A stretch of DNA of 64,000 nucleotides from Paenibacillus sp. JNUCC-31. Lineage in GTDB: Bacteria; Bacillota; Bacilli; Paenibacillales; Paenibacillaceae. The translations under genes and the position numbers were made by a program. Under the pieces are notes generated by a model. The model saw nothing but the letters and a program-made list of their open reading frames with translations, did not search any database and was not told the origin of the DNA. The DNA lies in contig NZ_CP062165.1 in the NCBI RefSeq assembly GCF_014844075.1, positions 6,572,001-6,636,000 on the forward strand, in the 5' to 3' direction. Shown in pieces: positions 1-9,136 of the stretch (positions within the stretch are counted from its first letter, which is position 1; each line of letters begins with the position of its first letter).

Positions 1-1
1 C

Positions 2-52
2 CTGTTGGTACGCTGGCGTTATCTTCGCAATATGTATGCCAAATTGATCTAA
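2..52 (+). CDS. C-terminal tail of an upstream gene (partial)
   Basis: The first 52 bases read open in one frame (ending R-N-M-Y-A-K-L-I) up to a TAA at 50-52, and a strong intrinsic terminator follows at once. The short, basic and hydrophobic tail would suit the last helix of a membrane protein, but 16 residues cannot identify a family. The call rests on the open frame and the terminator. Confidence 0.4.
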   Translation: MLVRWRYLRNMYAKLI

Positions 53-57
53 TTTAC

Positions 58-95
58 AAACACCGAGCCTGAGGCTCGGTGTTTGTTGACTTTTT
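58..95 (+). terminator. Rho-independent terminator
   Basis: A perfect 12-bp stem (AAACACCGAGCC with GGCTCGGTGTTT) has a 3-nt TGA loop and a T-rich tract near 91-95. It ends the upstream transcript and separates it from the monooxygenase gene. Confidence 0.85.
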
Positions 96-212
96 CCTCC
101 AAAGCAAAGTACTATTTCAATAGATACAGTATGTATCGTTGTAAGTGACCTTAGTTATGAAACGATTTAAACGTTGGATTTCATAGCCTGTTAGCCGAGA
201 AGGAGGATTACA

Positions 213-1652
213 TTGAGCATAACGATGTCTCGTGGACAAGCTTATCTGCAACGGTTGAACGACGAACGTAAGGTATGGCTTGATGGAGAGTGTATTCGAG
301 TAACGCAGCATCCTGCCTTCCGGGGAACGTTGCAAACGGTTGAAGGTTTGTTCAATCTGGTAGATGCTCCGGACACGAGAGAAACAGTGGCTTATTGGGA
401 TGAGCAGACGAGTGGATATGTACATCAAGCTTTTCGAGTACCCCGTAATGCTCAGGAGATCAGCAACAGGGCAGCAGCCTTTCGATTGTGGTCTGATCGC
501 ACCTATGGGGTGATGAGCCGCCTGTCGGATTACGCCCGATCCCGTCTGACCGGATGGTACGCCACACGGGACGAGATGGCAGCGCATGACCCGGCGTATG
601 GAGACAAAATCGCTGCCTATTATGATGAAGCAAAACGAAAGGATGCGTTCCTAACCATTGTCCAGCGTGACCCGCAGATTAACCGGGCTCTGCCTGTGGG
701 GGAAGATGAAGATGCGATGCTCCGCATCATTAGCACGAATACGGAAGGCGTTGTAATCCGTGGAGCGAAAATGGTGGCGACCGCTGCTCCCTATGCGGAT
801 GATATCATTGCGTACCCGATTCAGCGTATTCCTGGACATCGGCCGGAGCTGGCCCATATGGTTATTGTTGCAGCAGGGAGTCCAGGGTTACATATGGTAT
901 GCAGAGAATCTTTTGCGACACCGGATTCGGATAACGCTCATCCGCTCAGTATGCAGTATGATGAGATGGATGCCGTTTTATTTTTTGACGACGTATTCGT
1001 TCCTTGGGAGCGTGTATTGTTACACAACAATCCCGAAGCGGTATGGCAGATCCGCTGCAACGCAGCATCTTCCAGCCTGGCTTATCATCAGAGCATTATA
1101 CGGCTGCATTCGAAGCTGGAATTCATTACAGCCATTACGTCTTCGATCGCCAAGGAAATTGGAATTGATTCCTTCCTGAACGTCCAGGAACAGCTAGGAG
1201 AGATGATCAGTCAGATGCAGACGATTGAGGGACTCATCATCGCTTCCGAGGCACAAGCTGCGCCGGACGTTCATGGTAACTGGCTCCCATCCTTCAAATA
1301 TATCGAAACAGCCCGTAATCTGGGGAACCGTTATTACCCACGCGCTGTAGAGATTTTGAAGACCCTTGCTGCAGGTGGCCTTATTCAGATCCCTTCCGGG
1401 AAGCTGGAGCCCGAAGGAAACATCAGCTCCATGATGAACAAATATCTTGGAGGCGTAACGATGCAGGCACCGGAAAAGATTCGATTATTCCAACTCGCCT
1501 GGGAGCTTACGGGAAGTCCGCTCGGAGCGCGACATGATCTGTATGAACGTTTCTATGCCGGTGATCCGGTACGCAACCGGGCAAGTCAGTATATGCAGTA
1601 TGACAAGGACCAACTATATGCACGGGTTGAACCATGGTTACGTAACAAATAA
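213..1652 (+). CDS. 4-hydroxyphenylacetate 3-hydroxylase (HpaB) family flavin monooxygenase
   Basis: A 479-residue protein of the HpaB family, FADH2-dependent hydroxylases with an acyl-CoA dehydrogenase fold. The TTG start at 213 lies 6 nt after AAGGAGG (200-206); the in-frame ATG at 225 is too far from it. Family signatures include a VIRGAKM-like strand near residue 185 and FFDDVFVPWERV near residue 265, and the length is typical (about 480). These enzymes need a separate flavin reductase (HpaC type), and none lies within the window. The true substrate (hydroxyphenylacetate or another phenol) cannot be told from sequence. It is transcribed alone between two terminators. Confidence 0.85.
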   Translation: MSITMSRGQAYLQRLNDERKVWLDGECIRVTQHPAFRGTLQTVEGLFNLVDAPDTRETVAYWDEQTSGYVHQAFRVPRNAQEISNRAAAFRLWSDRTYGVMSRLSDYARSRLTGWYATRDEMAAHDPAYGDKIAAYYDEAKRKDAFLTIVQRDPQINRALPVGEDEDAMLRIISTNTEGVVIRGAKMVATAAPYADDIIAYPIQRIPGHRPELAHMVIVAAGSPGLHMVCRESFATPDSDNAHPLSMQYDEMDAVLFFDDVFVPWERVLLHNNPEAVWQIRCNAASSSLAYHQSIIRLHSKLEFITAITSSIAKEIGIDSFLNVQEQLGEMISQMQTIEGLIIASEAQAAPDVHGNWLPSFKYIETARNLGNRYYPRAVEILKTLAAGGLIQIPSGKLEPEGNISSMMNKYLGGVTMQAPEKIRLFQLAWELTGSPLGARHDLYERFYAGDPVRNRASQYMQYDKDQLYARVEPWLRNK

Positions 1653-1694
1653 TGTATGAACTCCTGAAACTTTGTTTATATTGGTTTGGGTTTA

Positions 1695-1723
1695 AAGCTC
1701 TGGCCTGATGTCAGGGCTGTTTA
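1695..1723 (+). terminator. Probable terminator of the HpaB-family gene
   Basis: An imperfect stem of AGCTCTG with CAGGGCT is followed by TGTTTATTT. The U tract is weak, so termination may be partial. Confidence 0.45.
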
Positions 1724-1876
1724 TTTAGGTTATCTTTAGAAATGATTTAGATTGAATTAAGAGACGTGGTGTATAGTAGTAACGTATAGACATGTGAACC
1801 ATAGGAAACGGAATGTATTACGGATATGAATTCGAATGAAAACGGAATTTATTGAAACAGGAATGAGAGGATTTGC

Positions 1877-2584
1877 ATGAGATACACACTATTAATTGCA
1901 GATGACGAACCCGAGATTGTGGAACTGCTTCAGCTGTACCTCGAGAAGGACTACAACATTGTGACAGCCGTTAATGGAGTAGACGCGCTACAATGTATCC
2001 GTTCAACCCAGATTGATCTGGTCATACTGGATATTATGATGCCTGTGATGGATGGACTTCAGCTGATCAAACAAATCAGGTCCACACATCACATGCCTGT
2101 TCTGTTCTTGTCAGCCAAAAGCCAGGATCATGACAAAATCCTTGGACTTGGACTGGGTGCCGACGACTATATCTCCAAGCCATTCAATCCGTTGGAGATT
2201 GTCGCCAGAGTGGAAGCTTTGCTCAGAAGGGTGAATCAATTCGACGCACCAGAAGTGCCTGCTGCCCAAGAGCTACATTTGACTTTGGGTGAGCTTGTAC
2301 TTGATCGATCCCAATGTATTCTTTTTCGCTCGGGGAGGCCTGTGACGTTGACCTCTACAGAATATAAAATCGTGGAGCTTCTGCTGGAGCAGCCGGGCCG
2401 GGTCTTCACTCGCAAAAAAATATACGAAGCCGTCTGGGGTGATTATTATGCGCATGAAGACAGCACTATTATGGTACATATCAGCAATATTCGGGAGAAA
2501 ATCGAGCGCGATTCCAGACAACCGGAATATTTAAAAACGATAAGGGGACTGGGATACAAAATTGAAGCGCCCATGGAAAGCTAG
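1877..2584 (+). CDS. OmpR/PhoB-family response regulator
   Basis: A 235-residue two-domain regulator. The receiver domain (about 1-120) has the acidic pair DDE at the N terminus, phospho-acceptor Asp52 in LVILDIMMP, and the conserved Lys in the KPF motif near residue 101. The C-terminal winged helix (about 135-232) ends in the usual TIRGLGYKIE. The ATG at 1877 follows a GAGAGGA site. The stop overlaps the start of the kinase gene by 23 nt, so the two are translationally coupled and form one two-component system. The stimulus cannot be inferred; the adjacent AI-2E family and Asp23 genes may share the transcript. Confidence 0.95.
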   Translation: MRYTLLIADDEPEIVELLQLYLEKDYNIVTAVNGVDALQCIRSTQIDLVILDIMMPVMDGLQLIKQIRSTHHMPVLFLSAKSQDHDKILGLGLGADDYISKPFNPLEIVARVEALLRRVNQFDAPEVPAAQELHLTLGELVLDRSQCILFRSGRPVTLTSTEYKIVELLLEQPGRVFTRKKIYEAVWGDYYAHEDSTIMVHISNIREKIERDSRQPEYLKTIRGLGYKIEAPMES

Positions 2585-4013
2585 AGAAAAGCGGCTGTTG
2601 CAAACGTCCCTGACCCTGGATTTTTTGCTGTTCAACTTCTTTTTGTTGCTGTTGGTATTGATCGTGTACATTATCATTAATCTGGATATAGTCGATTTTC
2701 GAATCTCGAATCAGGTGGTTGATCCCGATCTGAATGTGGAGGCGCATGTGTATGTGACAGAACTGGAGAACGAATGGCTATCCGGTAGTTCCGGTGAGGC
2801 CAGTAATACCGAAATCCAGCGGCTCAAGGACAGCGGCGGATGGATTGAAGTGCTGGATGGGGATCGCAGGGTCATTCATAATATCGGTGACAAGCAGGAT
2901 ACATTCACTCAATATACTGAAGCCGAGCTATATGAGGGACTCGAAAACCGAAATGACCAGCCATACTACTACTCCATTAGTCCACTTACGACAGAGGGAA
3001 CAGGAGAGTATCTTCTATTAAAGATTCCGCGTGACCTGGTCAGTGTGCGGATTAATGATAATCAACTGATTACCAATTTGAAGCATCCTTTATCCTTTTA
3101 CATTATGATCGGGATCGGATTGGTTTTGCTGCTGATATTCGTATATAGCTATTGGGTTGCCCGGCGAATCAAAAAGCCACTGAGTATTCTTTCGTCAGGT
3201 CTTACCCAGATGATCCAAGGGAATTATAGTACCCGTATGTCCATCTCGGCAGAGAGGGAATTTGTCCAGATTGGCGAAACCTTCAATTATATGGCAGACG
3301 TCATTGAGAATACTTCTGCGGAGAAACGATATGCCGAAGAGAGCAAACAGCGATTAATTGTGGATCTGTCACATGATCTCAAGACCCCGATCACGAGTAT
3401 TCAGGGATATGCCCAGGCTTTGGTGGAAGGGCGCGGGGAAGACAAGGACAGGCAGCAGCGATATCTGGGTTATATTTACAACAAGTCCGTTCAGGTTGCG
3501 CGCATGATTCAAAATATGCTGGAATTGCTCAAAGTGGATTCACCTGACTTCCGTATGCACATTCAGCAGCGGGAAATCGGCGAGTTCGTGCGTGAGATCA
3601 TGGCCGATACGTATGGTGAGATTGAGCAAAACCATTTTGCCCTTCATGTGCTCGTCCCAGATGAGGAGATCTACGCAAGGTATGATCCGGAGCTGTTGTC
3701 CAGAGTAATTCAGAACCTGATTACGAACGCTTTGTCCTACAACCCAAGGGGGACGGAGCTTCGTGTGGAGTTAATTTCACTGGACACCCATGTGATCATT
3801 GAGGTAGCGGATACCGGCGTGGGCATTCCTCAGGAGTTGTGGGCAACCATCTTTGATCCATTTGTTCGAGGGGATGAAGCACGCACGGGAACTGGAGGGA
3901 CTGGACTTGGACTTGCAATTGCCCGGCGGAACACCGAGAAGATGGGTGGACGGTTAACCCTCTCCAGACGCGGACGTGAGACAACGGTGTTCACTATACA
4001 GATTCCGAAATAA
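2562..4013 (+). CDS. Membrane sensor histidine kinase
   Basis: A 483-residue kinase paired with the preceding response regulator. Two membrane helices (about 22-42 and 178-198) flank an extracytoplasmic sensing domain of about 135 residues. HAMP follows (about 199-251), then HisKA with phospho-acceptor His near 271 in DLSHDLKTP, then HATPase_c with N box (LITNALSYN, near 388), G1 (DTGVGIP, near 421) and G2 (GTGGTGLGLAI, near 445). The TTG start at 2562 lies inside the regulator gene, about 11 nt after AAGGGGA. All catalytic motifs are intact. The sensor domain shows no family I can name. Confidence 0.93.
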   Translation: MKRPWKAREKRLLQTSLTLDFLLFNFFLLLLVLIVYIIINLDIVDFRISNQVVDPDLNVEAHVYVTELENEWLSGSSGEASNTEIQRLKDSGGWIEVLDGDRRVIHNIGDKQDTFTQYTEAELYEGLENRNDQPYYYSISPLTTEGTGEYLLLKIPRDLVSVRINDNQLITNLKHPLSFYIMIGIGLVLLLIFVYSYWVARRIKKPLSILSSGLTQMIQGNYSTRMSISAEREFVQIGETFNYMADVIENTSAEKRYAEESKQRLIVDLSHDLKTPITSIQGYAQALVEGRGEDKDRQQRYLGYIYNKSVQVARMIQNMLELLKVDSPDFRMHIQQREIGEFVREIMADTYGEIEQNHFALHVLVPDEEIYARYDPELLSRVIQNLITNALSYNPRGTELRVELISLDTHVIIEVADTGVGIPQELWATIFDPFVRGDEARTGTGGTGLGLAIARRNTEKMGGRLTLSRRGRETTVFTIQIPK

Positions 4014-4070
4014 AGGACCGACATATAGGATAAGGTTGACATAGAAGAGGTTAAGTGGAGGGGAAACTTT

Positions 4071-5150
4071 TTGTTCAAAGTAAATTCGTTTGTACGTTTC
4101 AGTATTGCGCTGGCACTGGTATTGATTAATATCTATTTGTTATCACGTGTCAGCTTTATTTTCCAACCGATTGTGACCATGCTTACGGTGATTACCGTGC
4201 CGATGATGCTGTCCGTATTTTTTTATTATCTGCTTCGGCCGCTCGTCAATTACATGGAGAAAAAGAAGCTCAACCGCACACTGAGCATTTTACTGATCTA
4301 TTTGGTGTTTGGTGTACTTTTTGCCCTGTTTATTGTAGGACTATGGCCTTCTTTACGTGAGCAGGTGATTAACCTGGTCGATAACGCTCCATACCTGATC
4401 AATTCACTGAGTTTGCAGCTCAAAGAACTGGAACAGAACGGTGCCATTACAGCTTTGTTCCCGGAAGGATCGACCCCGTTTTCGCAGATTACGGATTACA
4501 TTAACAAAGGCTTCACCTTTGTAACGAACTATGTGAGTGGATTCTTCTCTATCATATCAAGTTTTGCGATAGTCCTGTTCACTTTCCCGATCATCTTGTT
4601 CTACATGCTGAAGCAGGGAGAGAAATTTGGTCGTAGGCTGGTGCACATTGCACCAAAACGGTTCCAAAAAGACAGCCGTGAAGTGGTGCTTGAAATTGAT
4701 CAGGCATTAAGCGGCTTTATTGTGGGACGAGTGCTGGTGAATCTGGCTTTGGGCTTACTGATGTATATCGGTTTCCTGATCATCGGTCTGCCTTATGCAC
4801 TGCTGTTAACCGTGATTGCGGTCATTATGAACTTTGTTCCGTTTATCGGGGCGATCCTGTCTTCTGTTCCTATTGTCATTATGGGACTGGTGGTATCCCC
4901 TTCTGTTGCGATCTGGTCACTCATTATTATTCTGGTAGCTCAGCAAATTCAAGATAATCTGGTTGCACCGTATGTATTCGGCAAAAAACTCGATATTCAC
5001 CCGCTTACCACCATTATATTGGTGCTGGGTGCAGGTGATCTGGGCGGGATTATTGCCATTCTGATTATCATCCCTGTCTACATGATCGTTAAAATTATTT
5101 TGGTTCGAATCTACCAACTATTCTTCAAGGATAAATGGCAGAACGCTTAA
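4071..5150 (+). CDS. AI-2E family transporter (UPF0118-type) membrane protein
   Basis: A 359-residue polytopic protein with the layout of the AI-2E/PerM family: two N-terminal helices, a soluble insert (about 90-150), then five to six helices including the conserved NFVPFIGAI-like and QQIQDNLVAPYV-like stretches near 260-305. The TTG start at 4071 follows GGAGGGG. It begins 57 nt after the kinase with no terminator between, so co-transcription is likely. Members export AI-2 or act in Na+/H+ antiport; no substrate can be assigned here. Confidence 0.85.
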   Translation: MFKVNSFVRFSIALALVLINIYLLSRVSFIFQPIVTMLTVITVPMMLSVFFYYLLRPLVNYMEKKKLNRTLSILLIYLVFGVLFALFIVGLWPSLREQVINLVDNAPYLINSLSLQLKELEQNGAITALFPEGSTPFSQITDYINKGFTFVTNYVSGFFSIISSFAIVLFTFPIILFYMLKQGEKFGRRLVHIAPKRFQKDSREVVLEIDQALSGFIVGRVLVNLALGLLMYIGFLIIGLPYALLLTVIAVIMNFVPFIGAILSSVPIVIMGLVVSPSVAIWSLIIILVAQQIQDNLVAPYVFGKKLDIHPLTTIILVLGAGDLGGIIAILIIIPVYMIVKIILVRIYQLFFKDKWQNA

Positions 5151-5184
5151 AACATTCTTAACTTATATAAAAGGAGTGGAAATC

Positions 5185-5583
5185 ATGTCTGAAATCATCC
5201 CACAACCATACAATGAACCTGAGTATATTGAGCCACAATTGGTTCAAATGGGCGCCATTCATATTTCCAACGATGTGGTATCCAAGATTGTCGGCATGGC
5301 AGCCCAGGCTACCGGGGGAATATCCTCCATGTCCGTTGGTTTAACCGAAGGCATTGCCAAGAGCATCAGCGGAAAGAGCTTGCAAAAAGGGATTGACGTA
5401 GCGATTAAAGATGACCAGGCATCCATCCAGCTGCGTATCAATGTTCAATATGGCAGCAAAATGCATGAAGTCTGTCAGGAACTTCAACATAATGTGCAGC
5501 AAGCTGTGGAACAACTGACCGGCATTATGGTGAATGAAATTAAAGTATATGTGGTTGGTGTGACCATGCAGGAGCAGATGTAA
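5185..5583 (+). CDS. Asp23/Gls24 family envelope stress response protein
   Basis: A 132-residue cytosolic protein of the Asp23/Gls24 family. It shows the typical opening IHISNDVVSKIVGMAA, a central block of small residues, and the closing GIMVNEIKVYVVGV. Start: AAGGAG at 5171-5176 is ideally spaced (8 nt) from ATG 5185; the in-frame GTG at 5176 overlaps that site and is not used. Family members line the membrane or affect envelope stress in Gram-positives. It lies 34 nt downstream of the AI-2E family gene and may share its transcript. Confidence 0.9.
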   Translation: MSEIIPQPYNEPEYIEPQLVQMGAIHISNDVVSKIVGMAAQATGGISSMSVGLTEGIAKSISGKSLQKGIDVAIKDDQASIQLRINVQYGSKMHEVCQELQHNVQQAVEQLTGIMVNEIKVYVVGVTMQEQM

Positions 5584-5650
5584 TACAAAAAAGCAGAACC
5601 GAATGAAACGCTGAGATATACAGGCAATCATATTCTGTGTGAAAAATACA

Positions 5651-5697
5651 AAAACAGCACTTTCCCATTAGCTGCATAAATGGGAGGGTGCTGTTTT
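5651..5697. terminator. Bidirectional terminator between asp23-like and araC-like genes
   Basis: AAAACAGCAC (5651-5660) pairs perfectly with GTGCTGTTTT (5688-5697), with TCCCAT/ATGGGA extending the stem. It is flanked by A and T runs, so it can serve both converging genes. The stop codon of the araC-type gene lies inside it. Confidence 0.8.
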
Positions 5698-6510
5698 GTG
5701 TTTGCGGTAATATGTGGGAGCTTCGCCCATCACCTTTTTGAACATTTTTGAGAAGAGCAGCTGATCGGCGTACCCGACAGAGCGGGAGATATCGCCAATG
5801 GTCAAGGCAGGGTCCAGCGTCAGTTCAGCCGCCCTGCGCATTCGGTAATTGACCAGATACGACTGAATGCTGGTGCCCATTTTATCTTTGAAAAGGGAGC
5901 ACAGGTAACTTCGCTGCAACCCAATATGAGATGCAATGGACTGCACCGTTATGGTATTGGCATAATTGATCTCAATGAAATCCATCACCTGGGTGACATA
6001 GGTTTCTTTGGTATAGTCCTGGACTGATATGGAGCTGTCCTCATTTGCCTGATCGATCAAAATGGAGAAAAACTGAAACAGCAATCCCGTCATGCTGACC
6101 TCCCAGCCTTTATGTGTATTGCGAGAGTTGATCATACGATGCAGACAAGAGCGCATCTCATCATCATTGCTCAGTTCAAAGATTGGGTGGTACTCAGACA
6201 GGCAAGCCTGCTGCAATAAGGAAGGGCAACTGCTCCCTTGAAAAGCAACCCAGGTATACTCCCATGGGTCATTCTGATCTGCTTCATAATGAACGACCGA
6301 ATGGGGGACGATGAGGAATCCCTGTCCTTTGCGCAACGTAACCTTGTTGCCTCCGACTTCGAAGGTACCTTTGCCGTCCAAAATGTAATGGATTTTGTAA
6401 TAATCTCGCATGGCCGGGCCGAAGTGGTGACCAGGTGCACAAGCTTCTGTGCCGTAATGAAGGAGCTGCAATTCCTGAGAGTGATTGTTTTTGCACATAT
6501 ACGTAATCAA
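5668..6510 (-). CDS. AraC-family transcriptional regulator with N-terminal cupin
   Basis: A 280-residue regulator. The N-terminal half (about 15-110) is a cupin-like ligand domain (IHYILDGKGTFEVGG). The C-terminal 100 residues carry the double helix-turn-helix, with IASHIGLQRSYLCSLFK and the AraC signature ISRSVGYADQLLFSKMFK. The TTG start at 6510 lies 9 nt from AGGAG. It is divergent from the aldo-keto reductase gene about 200 bp away, so that gene is its likely target. AraC proteins of this build in Paenibacillus usually sense sugars; the effector is unknown. Confidence 0.9.
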   Translation of the reverse strand: MITYMCKNNHSQELQLLHYGTEACAPGHHFGPAMRDYYKIHYILDGKGTFEVGGNKVTLRKGQGFLIVPHSVVHYEADQNDPWEYTWVAFQGSSCPSLLQQACLSEYHPIFELSNDDEMRSCLHRMINSRNTHKGWEVSMTGLLFQFFSILIDQANEDSSISVQDYTKETYVTQVMDFIEINYANTITVQSIASHIGLQRSYLCSLFKDKMGTSIQSYLVNYRMRRAAELTLDPALTIGDISRSVGYADQLLFSKMFKKVMGEAPTYYRKHKTAPSHLCS

Positions 6511-6713
6511 GGTTATTCACTCCTGTTATGAAGTCGTTACAACTTGCATTTTAACATATAAAAGTGAAAAAGGAATCGTTTTATGAATATAAGTTGATAA
6601 AGATAACAATCATTTTTCCATATCGTTATAGTGAAATGCCATATCGTTTTGCATGGAAAATGTCTAAGATGAAAGGGTATTCCATAACTTTTACAAGAAA
6701 AGAGAGATTAACG

Positions 6714-7718
6714 ATGCCCTATACAGCGAGTGAACAACGATACAGTGAAATGAAGTATGCACGCTCTGGCAAAACCGGAATCAAGCTGCCACAAATTGCG
6801 CTGGGTCTATGGCAAAACTTCGGTGGAAACCGCACCCTGGATATTCAGGAAGAGATGATCTTGCGTGCTTTTGATCTGGGGATTAACCATTTCGACTTGG
6901 CCAACAACTATGGGCCGCCTCCCGGATCAGCCGAAGAGAATTTCGGTGTCATTCTCAAAAAACATCTGCGTCCTTACCGTGATGAATTGCTCATCTCAAC
7001 CAAGGCGGGTTATCATATGTGGAACGGTCCATACGGCGAATGGGGTTCCCGCAAAAATCTGATTGCCAGTCTGGACCAAAGTCTGAGCCGAATGGGACTG
7101 GATTACGTAGATATTTTCTATCATCATCGTCCAGATCCAGAAACACCGCTTGAAGAAACGATGACTGCGCTGGATCATATCGTTAGACAGGGTAAAGCTC
7201 TGTATGTAGGCTTGTCCAACTATGATGCCGAACAGACCCAGGAAGCAGTTACCATTTTGCGTCGTCTCGGAACACCATGTCTGGTTCACCAGCCAAACTA
7301 TTCGATGCTGAATCGCTGGATTGAAGATGGGTTGCAGGATGTGCTGGATGAACATGGCGTAGGGTCCATTGCATTTTGTCCGCTTGGCCGCGGTCAGTTG
7401 ACGAATAAATATGTGGACAAGATTAAGGAAGAGCGTGCCAATCCAACAGGCAATCTGAGAAAAGAAGCCTATACAGACGAACGGATCGCCAAGTTCGAAG
7501 CGCTTCAGACGGTTGCCGAACGCAGAGGTCAGACGATATCTCAACTTGCTCTGAACTGGATTTTGCGTGGTAACCGTGTTACCTCTGCCCTGATTGGTGC
7601 CAGTCGTGTGTCCCAGATCGAAGAAAACGTAGCCGCCCTTCAGGCACCCGAACTAACAACAGAAGAGCTAAATGAAATGGAGATCATTCTGGAAGGTATC
7701 GGAAACTACGCTTGGTAA
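6714..7718 (+). CDS. Aldo/keto reductase (YghZ / glyceraldehyde-3-phosphate reductase type)
   Basis: A 334-residue NADPH-dependent aldo-keto reductase. The catalytic tetrad is visible: Asp and Tyr in FDLANNYG, Lys in LISTKAGY, and His in DIFYHHRPD. The GPPPGSAEENFG loop and overall length match the YghZ subgroup, which reduces L-glyceraldehyde-3-phosphate and methylglyoxal-like aldehydes. The frame is open upstream to 6564, but ATG 6714 (MPYTASEQRYSEMKY) matches the family N terminus and is preceded by AGAGAG. It is divergent from the AraC regulator. Confidence 0.9.
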   Translation: MPYTASEQRYSEMKYARSGKTGIKLPQIALGLWQNFGGNRTLDIQEEMILRAFDLGINHFDLANNYGPPPGSAEENFGVILKKHLRPYRDELLISTKAGYHMWNGPYGEWGSRKNLIASLDQSLSRMGLDYVDIFYHHRPDPETPLEETMTALDHIVRQGKALYVGLSNYDAEQTQEAVTILRRLGTPCLVHQPNYSMLNRWIEDGLQDVLDEHGVGSIAFCPLGRGQLTNKYVDKIKEERANPTGNLRKEAYTDERIAKFEALQTVAERRGQTISQLALNWILRGNRVTSALIGASRVSQIEENVAALQAPELTTEELNEMEIILEGIGNYAW

Positions 7719-7740
7719 CTTGTAAGTGATTTGAATTAGA

Positions 7741-7777
7741 GTATCCTTTTCAGTGAACAGAAAAGGATGCTTTTTTC
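7741..7777 (+). terminator. Terminator of the aldo/keto reductase gene
   Basis: GTATCCTTTT pairs with AAAAGGATGC (one G-U pair) across a 10-nt loop, followed by TTTTTT. Confidence 0.85.
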
Positions 7778-7896
7778 TTTTGTATTGTTTAAAATGCGTT
7801 TTCTGGACATTCTAATTTACAAACCTAGGGAGATGTATATAAATCTAATTTTGATATTGCATTTTCTGGAGGTAAACCATGGAGGTGTAAATTTTA

Positions 7897-8913
7897 ATGA
7901 CATATCATTTCAAAAATTTGGTTTTTGAAGGTGGGGGAGTCTTAGGTTGTGCATACGTTGGGGTGATAGAAGGATTAAGTGATAAAGGGATACTGCCACT
8001 TATAAGCAGAGTTGGGGGGAACTCCGCAGGATCGATTGTTGCTTTACTCATTAGTCTGAATTATTCTCCGAAGGAAATCATCAAAGAACTCACTGAATTA
8101 GATTTAAAAAAATTTGCTGATGATGATTGGGGATTAATTCGTGACACCACACGATTCTTTAATAAATATGGTTGGCATAAGGGACAGGAAATGATGAAAT
8201 GGCTCGAGGAAAAAATAAAATATAAAACTGGAAGCAAAGATACAACGTTTGGTCAAATGCAGCTACTAAAAAAAGAAAAAAATTTTAAAGATCTTTATGT
8301 GACGGGAACCAATGTAAATAGACGTTTTTCAAGAACCTTTTCTCATGAAAAAGATGATGCCATGCGAATAGCTGATGCAATACGAATTTCTATGTCGATT
8401 CCCTTGTTTTTTGAAGCTGTAGAATATGAGGAGGAGACCTATGTTGATGGAGGTGTACTACTGAATTATCCTATTAAAATGTTTGACAGACAAAGGTTTT
8501 TAGAAAATAAAGAAAACGGAGTAGAGATTGGATTTTATGAGAAGTTTCAGTTGGAGAGTATCTCGGACCCTTTTATCTACAATAAAGAAACATTGGGATT
8601 TAGAATAGATTCAGAAATACAGAGAGATATCATTAGTGGAGTTATGCCTCCAGAATCTCATCATATTAACAATATTTATGATTTTTCAAAAAATCTAATT
8701 GGTTCAATTTTAGATTTTCAACAAAATGTTAGCTTGATGGATCTTGATTATGATCGGACTGTGTTTATCATTAATATAAACAAGGTATCAGCAATTAACT
8801 TTAAGATTTCCCAAGAGGAAAAAGATATTCTGATTAAATCTGGGAAGGAATCTACGCTTAAATATTTTCAAAATTTTGAAAATCCAGAGATTGTAATGCT
8901 TAATCGTCCATGA
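7897..8913 (+). CDS. Patatin-like phospholipase
   Basis: A 338-residue patatin-family lipid acyl hydrolase. It has the glycine-rich oxyanion loop (EGGGVLG, near residue 12), the nucleophile elbow GGNSAGS (Ser near 45), and the catalytic Asp in VDGGVLLNYP (near 185), so a complete Ser-Asp dyad. GGAGGTG at 7881-7887 is well placed for ATG 7897. No signal peptide is seen, so it is probably cytosolic. The gene is strikingly AT-rich, with AAA/AAT/TTT-dominated codons, compared with GC-balanced neighbours on both sides, which suggests recent transfer. It is a lone gene with its own terminator. Bacterial patatins include membrane-degrading immune effectors, but no cyclase or sensor partner lies beside it. 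Confidence 0.88.
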   Translation: MTYHFKNLVFEGGGVLGCAYVGVIEGLSDKGILPLISRVGGNSAGSIVALLISLNYSPKEIIKELTELDLKKFADDDWGLIRDTTRFFNKYGWHKGQEMMKWLEEKIKYKTGSKDTTFGQMQLLKKEKNFKDLYVTGTNVNRRFSRTFSHEKDDAMRIADAIRISMSIPLFFEAVEYEEETYVDGGVLLNYPIKMFDRQRFLENKENGVEIGFYEKFQLESISDPFIYNKETLGFRIDSEIQRDIISGVMPPESHHINNIYDFSKNLIGSILDFQQNVSLMDLDYDRTVFIININKVSAINFKISQEEKDILIKSGKESTLKYFQNFENPEIVMLNRP

Positions 8914-8999
8914 ATATATAGTTCTGGGCGGTATAATCCTATTATTAAAAATTCTGTTCTACTAAGTTTGGATTTCAAGTTCAATGGTTTCGATCCATT

Positions 9000-9045
9000 A
9001 ATAAGGCAGTAACTTTGACAATGACAAAGTTCTGTCTTATTTTTC
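9000..9045 (+). terminator. Terminator of the patatin gene
   Basis: AATAAGGCAG with AACTTTG forms a long, slightly bulged stem with CAAAGTT and CTGTCTTATT, followed by TTTT. Confidence 0.8.
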
Positions 9046-9136
9046 GTAAACTATCTCATATCATAGCACCAGGTCCTAGGATTTAGGGTATAATATATAG
9101 ATGCTTTACATTTGAAATATGAAGGAGAGGCTCCAT

